Below, piece by piece: positions 25,273 through 32,832 of a stretch of DNA of 64,000 nucleotides. The DNA lies in the NCBI RefSeq assembly GCF_002860325.1, contig NZ_PKOJ01000001.1, positions 1,116,001 through 1,180,000 on the forward strand, read 5' to 3'. Position 1 is the stretch's first letter, and each line of letters starts with the position of its first letter. A program made the translations under genes and the position numbers. The notes under the pieces are model-generated. The model did not search any database. It was not told where the DNA came from and worked only from the letters and a program-made list of their open reading frames with translations. This DNA comes from Neptunicoccus cionae (GTDB lineage Bacteria; Pseudomonadota; Alphaproteobacteria; Rhodobacterales; Rhodobacteraceae).

Positions 25273-26490
25273 TTAATACTCCGCCTCGTCTGCCTTGGCT
25301 GCTGCGTGCATATCCGCAAGAAAGCTCGGGTCTGCTGCATGGACACGGTTCCATGTCGGGATGAAAGGGGTTTCATGGGGATTGTCCAGAAACACCTGTC
25401 CCGCCCGCATGATGTTTTCGGCAAACATTTCGATCGACCGCTCTTCGGAGTGACGGTCAATATCAAGTCCGTTCATCTTGGCTTCGCTGCAATAGCCGTC
25501 CAGCAAATCCAGCGCCGAACGGTAATAGGTCGCTTTTAACGTGCGGAACACGTTCGGGGTAAAGACTGTTCCATCTGCGGCCAGCTTGCGAAAGATCGCC
25601 TTGCAGATATCCGTCGACATGCGGTTCAGCCCTGCGCCTGCCTCATCAGGGCTGAGGTCCTGATGTTTGTGATCATACGCGTCGGAAATTTCTACCTGAC
25701 AGACGGCTTTGGGGGCCAGATTGCGCCAGGCTTCGGATAAAACGCCGATTTCCAGACCCCAGTCCGACGGGATACGCAAGTCCGGAAGGATCGCCGTACG
25801 CATCGCGAATTCGCCGGACAGCGGATACCGGAAGCTGCGCAGGTAATCGATGTAATCCCGCGATCCGATCACACGGTTCAACGCAATCAGGAGCGGGCTG
25901 ACCAGCAGGCGGGAGACACGTCCGTTCAGCTTGCCGCCACCGATCCGCGCGTAATAGCCTTTGGCGACCTGATAGGGGAAAGAAGGGTTCGCAACCGGAT
26001 AGACCAGACGGGCCAGCATTTCCCTGTCATAGGTCAGAATATCGCAATCGTGAATCGCCATCACCGCACTGTCAGAACAACTGATCAGATAGCCGAGCGA
26101 AGACCACACATTCTTGCCCTTGCCCTGTTCGCTTGGTGCAAGTCCCAATTCCTTCAGCCGTTCCCCCAGCGCCAGCATACGGGGGCTGTCATTCCAGATG
26201 ACGATATGGTTCTGGTTTAATCCGCGGAAAAACTCTTTGGCATGGCGGAACTGCGCCTCGTTCGCGGCATCCAAACCGATGATTATGCGATGGAGGTAGT
26301 TTACTTTGGATAACTCCTCAAGAATGTGAGGCATCGCATCCCCCTCAAGCTCCGAGTAAAGGCAGGGCAGGATCAGTGCAATCTTGCGGGTTGTGGCAAA
26401 GGCGTTCAGCTCTGCTTCCATTTCACGGATCTCGCGGACGCGAAGATTGTGCAGTGTCGTGATGTTTCCGTTCTGATGGAAGTCGGACAT
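25273..26490 (-). CDS. gpgS: Glucosyl-3-phosphoglycerate synthase (GT81)
   Basis: A 405-residue retaining glycosyltransferase that would make glucosyl-3-phosphoglycerate from NDP-glucose and 3-phosphoglycerate, the first step to the osmolyte glucosylglycerate. Visible elements are IALILPCLYSELEG, IGLDAANEAQF, GKGKNVWSSLGYL, the metal-binding DCDILTYDREML (DxD-type) and the FRYPLSGEFAMR acceptor-site block. DWGLEIGVLSEAW and AYDHKHQDLS with its histidine match GpgS. The phosphatase gene lies 10 bp upstream on the same strand. Mannosyl-3-phosphoglycerate synthase is less similar. Confidence 0.8.
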   Translation of the reverse strand: MSDFHQNGNITTLHNLRVREIREMEAELNAFATTRKIALILPCLYSELEGDAMPHILEELSKVNYLHRIIIGLDAANEAQFRHAKEFFRGLNQNHIVIWNDSPRMLALGERLKELGLAPSEQGKGKNVWSSLGYLISCSDSAVMAIHDCDILTYDREMLARLVYPVANPSFPYQVAKGYYARIGGGKLNGRVSRLLVSPLLIALNRVIGSRDYIDYLRSFRYPLSGEFAMRTAILPDLRIPSDWGLEIGVLSEAWRNLAPKAVCQVEISDAYDHKHQDLSPDEAGAGLNRMSTDICKAIFRKLAADGTVFTPNVFRTLKATYYRSALDLLDGYCSEAKMNGLDIDRHSEERSIEMFAENIMRAGQVFLDNPHETPFIPTWNRVHAADPSFLADMHAAAKADEAEY

Positions 26491-26500
26491 GTTTACTTTC

Positions 26501-27286
26501 CTATTTTATTCCAAGCTGCGTAATCAGGTCGAGCACTGCTGTATTCCAGCCAGCCGGCCCTGCCTCTAGGGTGCGCGTAATCCGCCCCGAAGCCTCGGGT
26601 TCAAGCTCGGGCAAGGGCGGGCGCGAGGGGTTTGCAATAATAACCCCGTGGTCTGCATGTTCCAGCATTGCAATATCGTTCGGAGCATCCCCAAGCGCAA
26701 TTGTATGGGCGGGCCGGTATGTTTCATTGATCTTTGCCATTTGATCTACTTTGTTCGTGCCAAACGACAAGGTTAAAAATCGCCCGCCTTGTTGGGCAGA
26801 GACCCCGTGCTCTGCCAGGGCTGCAAGAAAGCGATCCAGTTCCACAGCGCTACCGCTCCACAATCCGGGTTCGGAAAAGCTGCGCGTCTGCGCAAGTGCG
26901 GCCGCTTCTGGTGATAGGCCGGTCATTTCCACAATCTCCGCGGTGCTGACATCCCCGAAGCCACGGAAACAGCTGCGCAATTGAGCGGGCAGGGCAGCCA
27001 GAATATTCCTGATGGACCGGTAATCCCCGTCATCCGGCACCGCATCCACAAAAGGGGGAAGTACGCCGGCCCCGTTCTCCACAATTGCCGGCCAGTCCTC
27101 ACAGCCGATCTCGGCCCGCAAGCGCGATATCTCCGGCGCAGTCTTGCTGCTTGCCAGCACAAGTCCGGCCGAAACGGCCTTAATCCTGGCAATAGCCGGC
27201 AGAGCGGCCGTAAACCTGTAACTGTGATGATCAATCAAAGTGCCATCGAGATCGGTGAACACAATCAAATTACATTGGGAATTCAT
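26501..27286 (-). CDS. HAD-IIB phosphatase, mannosyl/glucosyl-3-phosphoglycerate phosphatase type
   Basis: A 261-residue HAD hydrolase that probably dephosphorylates the GpgS product to glucosylglycerate. Motif I is FTDLDGTLIDHHSY, motif II LVLASSKTAPEI, motif III the lysine in FGTNKVDQM and motif IV IALGDAPNDIAMLEHAD. The cap stretch RLRAEIGCEDWPAIVENGAGV is as in MpgP/YedP. I use ATG 27286 (MNSQCNLIVFTD). The frame upstream to 27439 would run into the tRNA-Cys att repeat and is not conserved. No strong Shine-Dalgarno is seen. Confidence 0.78.
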   Translation of the reverse strand: MNSQCNLIVFTDLDGTLIDHHSYRFTAALPAIARIKAVSAGLVLASSKTAPEISRLRAEIGCEDWPAIVENGAGVLPPFVDAVPDDGDYRSIRNILAALPAQLRSCFRGFGDVSTAEIVEMTGLSPEAAALAQTRSFSEPGLWSGSAVELDRFLAALAEHGVSAQQGGRFLTLSFGTNKVDQMAKINETYRPAHTIALGDAPNDIAMLEHADHGVIIANPSRPPLPELEPEASGRITRTLEAGPAGWNTAVLDLITQLGIK

Positions 27287-27392
27287 AATTTTATACTGAA
27301 CGAGTTCCCAAACAGGCACAAGAGCCACAAAGCGCCAGACTGCAGTAAATAGCCGGGGCGATGACAGGTTCGTGGAGTTGGCGGGGGGAAGT

Positions 27393-27439
27393 AAATGGAG
27401 GCGAGTACCGGAATCGAACCGGTGTACACGGATTTGCAA
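27393..27439 (-). repeat. Left attachment site: duplicated 3' half of tRNA-Cys
   Basis: Forty-seven bases identical to 32756-32802, covering the tRNA-Cys 3' end from anticodon GCA through T-arm, acceptor and CCA plus AAA. Identity stops abruptly at the anticodon (27440), which places the crossover in or near the anticodon loop, a usual site for tyrosine integrases. It is not a functional tRNA. Confidence 0.9.
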
Positions 27440-27771
27440 GACTAGGCATGTATTTGATCCAAAGCGTTTTTTTGCCTAGATATGGTAGAAATTTGATTGG
27501 AACATATCAAGAATGTTTAGGAGATTTCGTTGATTAAAAGTTACCATTAGAGGTAAGGTCTAGAGCATTTTTGCTTAACTGTTTTGATTGAGTTTTAGTC
27601 AGTGGTCGATTTTCGATAGACTGAACAATTGAGGCTTCTTAAGGTATCGATATTGTCTTTGCGTATGCGGTTCGAAGTTAGTTTCCTCAAATTGCCTAGG
27701 GATAATTAGCTTTCCACAAGGCTAAGATATCGGTAGTTCCAAATTTAATTTCATTACAATAAAGGTATTTG
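27440..27771 (+). other. AT-rich leader between attL and the RT-nitrilase gene
   Basis: 332 bp without a convincing ORF. It contains short inverted repeats (CTAGGCA at 27442-27448 with TGCCTAG near 27473-27479; TTACC/GGTAA near 27542-27556). It must hold the promoter of the RT gene. Because several defence RTs use an adjacent non-coding RNA, this stretch is a candidate place for one, but nothing proves it. Confidence 0.4.
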
Positions 27772-30756
27772 ATGATTTCCCTTGAACGAATTGAACATCT
27801 CGGTCTGGCCTTTCGTAAGGCCAAGGTTGATCTCTACTATTCTACCCACTCAGACTTAGAACTTATAGCTGATTACGAGGATGCGCTTAACCAAAATCTT
27901 CGTGAATTGTACACTTTGATCAATGGTGACAACGAGGAGTGGGTGAAGCATAGAGAGTTTGTTGGTTCATGGATGCTTGTGCCCAAAGCAATTAAACTTC
28001 CGCAGGAAAAAGAAGAAGATCACTCTGACAGTCTCTATTTTTCTTCACCATCAGACAAGTGGAAGAATCGTTTTCACCAAACAAGTGGTGTGGAAAAGCC
28101 AACCGCTGAGTTTCGATTGATGTCGAAGTGCAGCATGAATTTTCACATCCTATCTTCACTGTGGATGATCGAAGTAGGCCATTTATTTGATCAAAAGTTG
28201 ACAGTGTGCGCATATGGAAACCGCCTTCGGAGGTCAACAGATGGGCAAGAAATTAACGAGCTTTCCTTAGGTTCTTTCGAACCTTATTTGAAACCCTTTC
28301 GGGATTGGCGTGATACTGGCATTGATACCATACGGGACGCGCTTGATGCTGAAAAAAACGTTGTTGCAGTTACAGCGGATGTGAATTCTTTTTACCATGA
28401 ACTGGATGCCAGTTTCATGTTGAGTACTCGTTTTACTGAAAAGATATTGGGGGTACAGTTAGATGAATGGCAAACGAAGTTAAACCGACTATTTGTTTCC
28501 GCCTTAAAAGCTTGGGCAGACGCAACGCCATTAAAGAAGGGTCTCCCAGTAGGGCTTCCTGCCTCAGCTGTTATTGCAAACGTTGCCTTGTTTGAGTTGG
28601 ATCGAGCAATGGAAACTGAGGTTGTGCCATTGTATTATGGACGCTACGTCGATGACATAATGCTGGTTATGGAAAAAGGCGCCAATTTTCAATCCAGCTC
28701 TGATGTATGGGAGTGGTTATTCCATAAGAGTCGGGGTCTTCTTAAATGGGGTGGCGAGAAAAATAGAGATGTAACTTATTGCCCACCTTATTTGGAGGTT
28801 TTGAATTGTAGGGTATGTTTTTCAAACTCGAAAAATAAGATATTTTTACTTTCAGGCGATGAGGGTAGAGCCCTTTTAGGTTCGATTGCTCAGCAAATTC
28901 AAGAAAGAGCAAGTGAGTGGCGCTCAATGCCTCATATACCTCGTTCGGCAAGCGACGTAGGGGCAAACTTGCTTTCCGCCGCACAGCTTACTGGAGAGGC
29001 TACTGACGGGCTTAGGACAGTCGATTCACTGGCGATACGCCGTGCGGAATTTGCTATGAGATTGCGCGATATGGAGGCCTTTGAACGTGATCTACTTCCA
29101 GATTCATGGAGAGAACACCGTGAGGCGTTCTTGGGCGCATTTATTCAGCATGTTTTGGTTCTCCCCCAATTTTTTGATTTAGCTATATATCTTCCTCGTG
29201 TTGTAGCTTTGGCTACTTCATGTGAAGACTTTGATTTATTGAAAAAAATGTTGATCACTATCGATCAAATTTGTGATTTGATTGCTAGTACCTGTGAAAT
29301 TTCAATCAAGGCATGTCCTGATGTTTCTGCGGTTACAGATCAAATCTCAGTAGTTTTTGGGTGGCCACAGCAATTAAAAGAATCCTTTTGGTCTAGTGTG
29401 AAAGCTGCATTCCCTTCGCAATTGTCACGAAGAGCTGAAAAAAAATGGATTGAACTATTCCAATCGGAACCTAATTTGACAGTTCAAGATATGAAAACGG
29501 CCCAACAACGACTCTTTTCCTATGACTTGGCTCACATGCCTTTCCGTTTTGCTTCACTTCCCAATGAGGTATTAGCGATACGAAGTCTACCTGTGGTGGA
29601 AAATATCCATCCTATCGAAGATACTCTGCCTTTTCTTCCAAGCTCAGTGATTGACGGACTAACTATTTTATCTACAAAATGGCTCAAATTCGAGGCAATT
29701 CCAAATGGATTTTTGTTTGCAACAAGACCGTTCAGTCTCGCAGAGCTCTCTTTATTAAGGCGGGAACTTTATTCGGGTGAAGAACTTGAAGATTTGAATA
29801 AAGTTGTACTTTCATTGCGTGGTTTTACTGTAACTGACCGAATGCCGTATTTTGATGATGAAGGTGTACTACAAGTATCTGATAGCTCACTTACAATGAA
29901 ATGCCGCATTGGGGTATCTAGCTGGAAAACTAGTATCGATAGTTGGGTCAAAGCTGTGGTTAATAAGACTGGCGATGACTTTGATCGTTACACTCGACTC
30001 AATAATTTCATTGATCACTTGTTATCCGAACCATCTGATTGCCGCTATCTCATTCTGCCCGAACTGTCATTGCCAGCAAACTGGTTTTTGCGGATTGCAC
30101 GCAAGCTGCATGGTAGGCGTATTTCACTATTATCTGGTGTCGAATATTTGCACGCTGGTAAAGGAATTGTGCGCAATCAAGTATGGGCGGCACTATCTCA
30201 CGACGGATTAGGCTTTCCTTCGTTTATGATCTACCGCCAAGACAAGCAGCGGCCCGCATTCCATGAGGAACAAGAACTACAGAGAATAGCTGGCTTAAGG
30301 CTATCCCCTGAAACGGAGTGGGAAACGCCCCCCATCATTCAGCATGGCAAATTTCGTTTTGCCATATTAGTTTGTAGTGAGTTAACAAATATATCTCATC
30401 GTGCTGAATTGTCGGGTAACATTGATGCTCTATTTGTTCCCGAGTGGAATCAGGATACTGAGACATTTAATGCACTCGTTGAATCTGCCGCGTTAGACCT
30501 CCCAGCCTATATTATTCAATGTAACGATCGTCAGTATGGTGATAGCCGCATTCGCGCTCCCTACAAAGATAACTGGAAAAGAGATCTGTTGAGGGTGAAA
30601 GGTGGCGTTTCTGACTACTGTGTCATCGGCGAAATTGATGTTGAAAGTCTCCGTCAATTTCAAAGTAGCCACAGATCACCGAACCTTCCGTACAAGCCAG
30701 TACCTGATGGGTTTGAGATAAGTCCAAGCCGAAAGACGCTACCTAAAGCTGAATAA
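27772..30756 (+). CDS. Defence-associated reverse transcriptase fused to a nitrilase domain (DRT type 1 / UG1-like)
   Basis: A 994-residue two-domain protein. The RT part spans roughly residues 110-400: VTADVNSFYHELD (first catalytic Asp ~203), KKGLPVGLPASAVIANVAL, and GRYVDDIMLVME with the YVDD box at ~292-295. The last ~250 residues are a carbon-nitrogen hydrolase: LILPELSLP (Glu 764), IYRQDKQRP (Lys 825) and FAILVCSELT (Cys 868), giving an intact Glu-Lys-Cys triad with normal spacing. RT plus nitrilase is the known architecture of the anti-phage DRT type 1 (UG1) family. ATG 27772 follows AAAGG. The gene is AT-rich, with codon use unlike its neighbours, and is the main cargo of the element. 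Confidence 0.85.
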   Translation: MISLERIEHLGLAFRKAKVDLYYSTHSDLELIADYEDALNQNLRELYTLINGDNEEWVKHREFVGSWMLVPKAIKLPQEKEEDHSDSLYFSSPSDKWKNRFHQTSGVEKPTAEFRLMSKCSMNFHILSSLWMIEVGHLFDQKLTVCAYGNRLRRSTDGQEINELSLGSFEPYLKPFRDWRDTGIDTIRDALDAEKNVVAVTADVNSFYHELDASFMLSTRFTEKILGVQLDEWQTKLNRLFVSALKAWADATPLKKGLPVGLPASAVIANVALFELDRAMETEVVPLYYGRYVDDIMLVMEKGANFQSSSDVWEWLFHKSRGLLKWGGEKNRDVTYCPPYLEVLNCRVCFSNSKNKIFLLSGDEGRALLGSIAQQIQERASEWRSMPHIPRSASDVGANLLSAAQLTGEATDGLRTVDSLAIRRAEFAMRLRDMEAFERDLLPDSWREHREAFLGAFIQHVLVLPQFFDLAIYLPRVVALATSCEDFDLLKKMLITIDQICDLIASTCEISIKACPDVSAVTDQISVVFGWPQQLKESFWSSVKAAFPSQLSRRAEKKWIELFQSEPNLTVQDMKTAQQRLFSYDLAHMPFRFASLPNEVLAIRSLPVVENIHPIEDTLPFLPSSVIDGLTILSTKWLKFEAIPNGFLFATRPFSLAELSLLRRELYSGEELEDLNKVVLSLRGFTVTDRMPYFDDEGVLQVSDSSLTMKCRIGVSSWKTSIDSWVKAVVNKTGDDFDRYTRLNNFIDHLLSEPSDCRYLILPELSLPANWFLRIARKLHGRRISLLSGVEYLHAGKGIVRNQVWAALSHDGLGFPSFMIYRQDKQRPAFHEEQELQRIAGLRLSPETEWETPPIIQHGKFRFAILVCSELTNISHRAELSGNIDALFVPEWNQDTETFNALVESAALDLPAYIIQCNDRQYGDSRIRAPYKDNWKRDLLRVKGGVSDYCVIGEIDVESLRQFQSSHRSPNLPYKPVPDGFEISPSRKTLPKAE

Positions 30757-31150
30757 ATCTTGAGTATTCATTAATGGCTAATGTATGTCCGCCAAACATC
30801 AAAAATGAAAATTCGCATAGTTCATTCAAACAAAAGCATCATGCCCCCGTAGACGCAAGGATCGGAGGGGGCAGGAGGCGGCCCCACCATACCCACTATC
30901 CTAGTCAGTCTATTGCACTTTGTGACACTCTGTTGATTTTAAAATAGAAAAAGCGACTTTAGTATCATCAGAGGGAATGGAGACCACTTAAACAGTGAAT
31001 TCTGGCTCTGGTCGATGAACCTCAAAGTACTATTCGTAACAGATTATCTAAGCGTTAAAAAGAAGGCCGCCTTTGATGATTTGGATAAACAATTGTCACC
31101 AAGTGCTAAAAAAACGGTAACGAATTATTTCAATTGTTACAGTTTGGTAT

Positions 31151-31273
31151 ATGCGTTTAGTGACACCGCCCGTGATCGGCGGATTTGCAACCATAGCTCC
31201 TCCTGTCCTAACTTCGCCCCTAGAACCGTTTGCATGGGTTTTCCCATTCGTCCCACTGGACGCGCAAACTTAA
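31151..31273 (+). CDS. Possible 40-residue hydrophobic, proline-rich peptide
   Basis: The frame opens at ATG 31151 and starts MRLVTPPVIGGFATIAPPVL; it ends at TAA 31271-31273. The composition (P, V, F-rich) looks more protein-like than random, but no Shine-Dalgarno is clear. The same bases form the nested stems described for 31190-31295, so it may be non-coding. Confidence 0.2.
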   Translation: MRLVTPPVIGGFATIAPPVLTSPLEPFAWVFPFVPLDAQT

Positions 31274-31295
31274 CGTGAAAGGGGCTGGTTATGGT
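31190..31295. ncRNA. Candidate structured RNA with a three-way junction
   Basis: Nested perfect stems: ACCATA (31190-31195)/TATGGT (31290-31295); GCCCCT (31216-31221)/AGGGGC (31280-31285); GTTTGC (31228-31233)/GCAAAC (31264-31269). The last encloses two tetraloop hairpins, ATGGG-TTTT-CCCAT (31234-31247) and CGTCC-CACT-GGACG (31249-31262). A separate CCGCC/GGCGG hairpin precedes it at 31166-31182. The strand is not determined. It matches no RNA family I recognise. Confidence 0.35.
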
Positions 31296-31524
31296 ATTGG
31301 ACAGATTAATCGCTTTGCTAGGGCAAGCCGCTAAAATCACGCGGTTTCCTTCTCGGCAATTGAATGGTTTCATTCCGGTAAAAGTTTACCGATCCATCAT
31401 CAATCCAAACCTCGGGGTGAATAGCACCAGCAAGCCGCTTTTGCGGCGTATCACCTCCTCTTTTCCGCCCTGTGAATGTCCTACCTGCTGCAATTCACAG
31501 TCGCAGATCATGTTTGGGTGCTGA
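31291..31524 (+). CDS. Possible 77-residue protein of unknown function
   Basis: ATG 31291 follows GAAAGGGGCTGGTT, an acceptable Shine-Dalgarno. The product starts MVLDRLIALLGQAAKI, is basic in the middle and ends with a cysteine cluster CECPTCC. The stop at 31524 is 3 bp before the next small ORF, which is an operon-like spacing. No family is recognised and the evidence is only the ribosome site and spacing. Confidence 0.3.
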   Translation: MVLDRLIALLGQAAKITRFPSRQLNGFIPVKVYRSIINPNLGVNSTSKPLLRRITSSFPPCECPTCCNSQSQIMFGC

Positions 31525-31526
31525 AA

Positions 31527-31700
31527 ATGTCAGTTTCAAATATCGAACAACGTGCGCTAAGCTTACTTAACTTATTTGAGAAAGAAGGAAAAACAGTCAG
31601 TCGTGTCACTATAGAGGGCAGAAAGATTGAACTGGTGCTTTCCAAAGAGCAAGAATTTGACGAGTTCGAGGGGATTGATATGCGCCATGGCAAAACGTGA
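31527..31700 (+). CDS. Small protein coupled to the integrase (possible recombination directionality factor)
   Basis: A 57-residue acidic protein (MSVSNIEQRALSLLNLFEK at the start). It overlaps the integrase gene by 14 bp, so translation of the two is linked. It begins with a helix and continues with two strands, IEGRKIELVL. Small ORFs directly upstream of integrases are often excisionases or integrase regulators, but I see no helix-turn-helix. ATG 31527 is chosen because the longer frame from 31476 lacks a ribosome site. Confidence 0.6.
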   Translation: MSVSNIEQRALSLLNLFEKEGKTVSRVTIEGRKIELVLSKEQEFDEFEGIDMRHGKT

Positions 31701-32697
31701 GCTTCCGAAACATATATACAAACAGAAAAACGGTCTCTATTTCCAAAGACGCGGCTGGCCGTCAGTGAAGCTTGCGAATGAGTTTGGTACGCCGGAATTC
31801 TGGATGGAATATGCCGACATACTTACGGGCAAGGAAAAGCCTAAACGGGTTACTTCCCGCAACTTTGCGGCGTTAGTTTCTGATTATCGAAAGTCGCCCC
31901 GTTACCGAAAGCTTAAGCCTCGTACGGCGCTCGATTATGACAAGTACCTCGAATTCTTCCTTTCAATCATGGGCGATGCAAATCCGGCCAATATGAAGCG
32001 CAAGGATGTTATCCGTTTACGGGATACCAACGCAGAAAAGATATACTTTGCTAATTACTCTTTGCGTGTCCTGCGCGTTCTAATGGAGCACTGCGTCGAT
32101 TTAGGTTGGCGTGAGACAAACCCAGCAAAGGGTGTTCAGGAATTTAAGACTGAGAAAGCAGAGCGCGAACCTTGGCCCTATGAGCTTCTTGAGGTCTATC
32201 GGGCTACATGCGCCCTAGGGACTAGAGAACGCCTTGTGATGGAGCTTTGCGTGGGTACTGGCCAAAGGATCGGCGACGTATTGGAAATGCGCTGGTCTGA
32301 TATTCAGGAAGGCGGCTTTGTCGTAAAGCAAAATAAAACGAGTAAGGAGCTTTGGGTTCCTATTCTTCCAGAGCTTCAGGCGGCGCTCAACGCGGCTAGC
32401 CGTCATTCTGTCTTTATCCTGACCAATGAGCGCGGAACGAACCGTTGGTCCTATCGTGGGGCTTCTCAGGCCGTCAGAAAGGTCAGAGAGGCGATTGGTG
32501 CCCTTAAGTATGATATTCATAGTTGGCGCTATAACGCTGCTTGTGAACTTGTTGAGGCTGGCTGCGGCGACGACTTGGTTGCATCTGTCACGGGGCAAAG
32601 TCCGGCCATGGTGCAACATTATACAAAGAAGGTTCGCCAAAAGATCAGAGCGATTCAAGCGCAGCAAAAACGAACAGAACAAAAACAGAATGTTTAG
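31687..32697 (+). CDS. Tyrosine recombinase / phage-type integrase
   Basis: A 336-residue integrase that would catalyse site-specific recombination at tRNA-Cys. Residues 1-55 are an arm-binding-like region (HIYKQKNGLYFQRRGWP) and 60-160 the core-binding SAM-like domain. The catalytic part contains GTGQRIGDVLEMRW (Arg 194), Lys in the KTSKELWVP hairpin (~217-220), DIHSWRYN (His 278, Arg 281) and VQHYTKK (Tyr 312). The usual LGH before the tyrosine is TGQ here, so the second histidine position is replaced, as sometimes seen in rhizobial and rhodobacterial integrases. ATG 31687 is inside the preceding ORF; the gene ends 58 bp before attR. Confidence 0.92.
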   Translation: MAKRELPKHIYKQKNGLYFQRRGWPSVKLANEFGTPEFWMEYADILTGKEKPKRVTSRNFAALVSDYRKSPRYRKLKPRTALDYDKYLEFFLSIMGDANPANMKRKDVIRLRDTNAEKIYFANYSLRVLRVLMEHCVDLGWRETNPAKGVQEFKTEKAEREPWPYELLEVYRATCALGTRERLVMELCVGTGQRIGDVLEMRWSDIQEGGFVVKQNKTSKELWVPILPELQAALNAASRHSVFILTNERGTNRWSYRGASQAVRKVREAIGALKYDIHSWRYNAACELVEAGCGDDLVASVTGQSPAMVQHYTKKVRQKIRAIQAQQKRTEQKQNV

Positions 32698-32711
32698 ACA
32701 TTTGTTTAGAC
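32691..32711 (+). repeat. Tandem TGTTTAGAC, possible integrase arm sites
   Basis: TGTTTAGAC occurs at 32691-32699 and 32703-32711, twelve bases apart, between the integrase 3' end and attR. A shorter match, TGTTTAG, lies near attL (27514-27520). Spacing close to one helical turn suits protein arm sites. Confidence 0.4.
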
Positions 32712-32755
32712 TTTGATTCTCGTGCTAGCGAGAAATCCTCTAAGTCATTGAAAAC

Positions 32756-32802
32756 AAATGGAGGCGAGTACCGGAATCGAACCGGTGTACACGGATTTGC
32801 AA
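32756..32802 (-). repeat. Right attachment site within tRNA-Cys
   Basis: The copy of the 47-bp repeat that is part of the intact tRNA gene. The element lies 3' of the tRNA and the integrase reads toward this end. Confidence 0.9.
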
Positions 32803-32832
32803 TCCGCTGCGTCACCACTCCGCCAACTCGCC
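32759..32832 (-). tRNA. tRNA-Cys (GCA anticodon)
   Basis: On the minus strand GGCGAGT pairs with ACTCGCC as acceptor stem. The D-arm is GCGGAGTGGTGACGC, the anticodon loop TTGCAAA gives GCA, the T-arm is ACCGGTTCGATTCCGGT, and CCA is encoded (complement at 32759-32761). It is intact despite serving as integration target. Confidence 0.96.

Larger units (their letters stand above)
30757..31526 (+). other. 770-bp interval between RT gene and integrase module
   Basis: No convincing long gene. It begins with a stem-loop (TGCCCCC at 30842-30848 with GGGGGCA at 30867-30873) 85 bp after the RT stop. A highly structured segment spans 31161-31304, and a small hairpin GCCGC-TTTT-GCGGC lies near 31436. 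Two short frames with possible starts are listed separately. The right-hand part may also hold integrase regulatory sequence. Confidence 0.5.
27393..32802. mobile_element. Integrative element in tRNA-Cys carrying an RT-nitrilase defence gene
   Basis: A 5.4-kb element bounded by a 47-bp direct repeat (27393-27439 and 32756-32802), the right copy being the 3' half of the intact tRNA-Cys gene. Inside are the RT-nitrilase gene, a 770-bp non-coding or small-ORF stretch, a 57-residue ORF and a tyrosine integrase next to the tRNA. The body is distinctly AT-rich compared with the flanks. No capsid, replication or conjugation gene is present, so it is a minimal defence island that may need a helper to move. 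Confidence 0.85.

Noticed and set aside
27440-30756. Retron or group II intron
   Set aside because: No msr/msd-like inverted-repeat pair with the branching guanosine layout was recognised, there are no intron domain V/VI features, and the C-terminal nitrilase domain fits a defence RT instead.
31015-31278. 87-codon frame after the RT gene
   Set aside because: The first 40 residues look possible, but there is no clear ribosome site and the second half runs through the nested hairpins with an unlikely composition; left unannotated.
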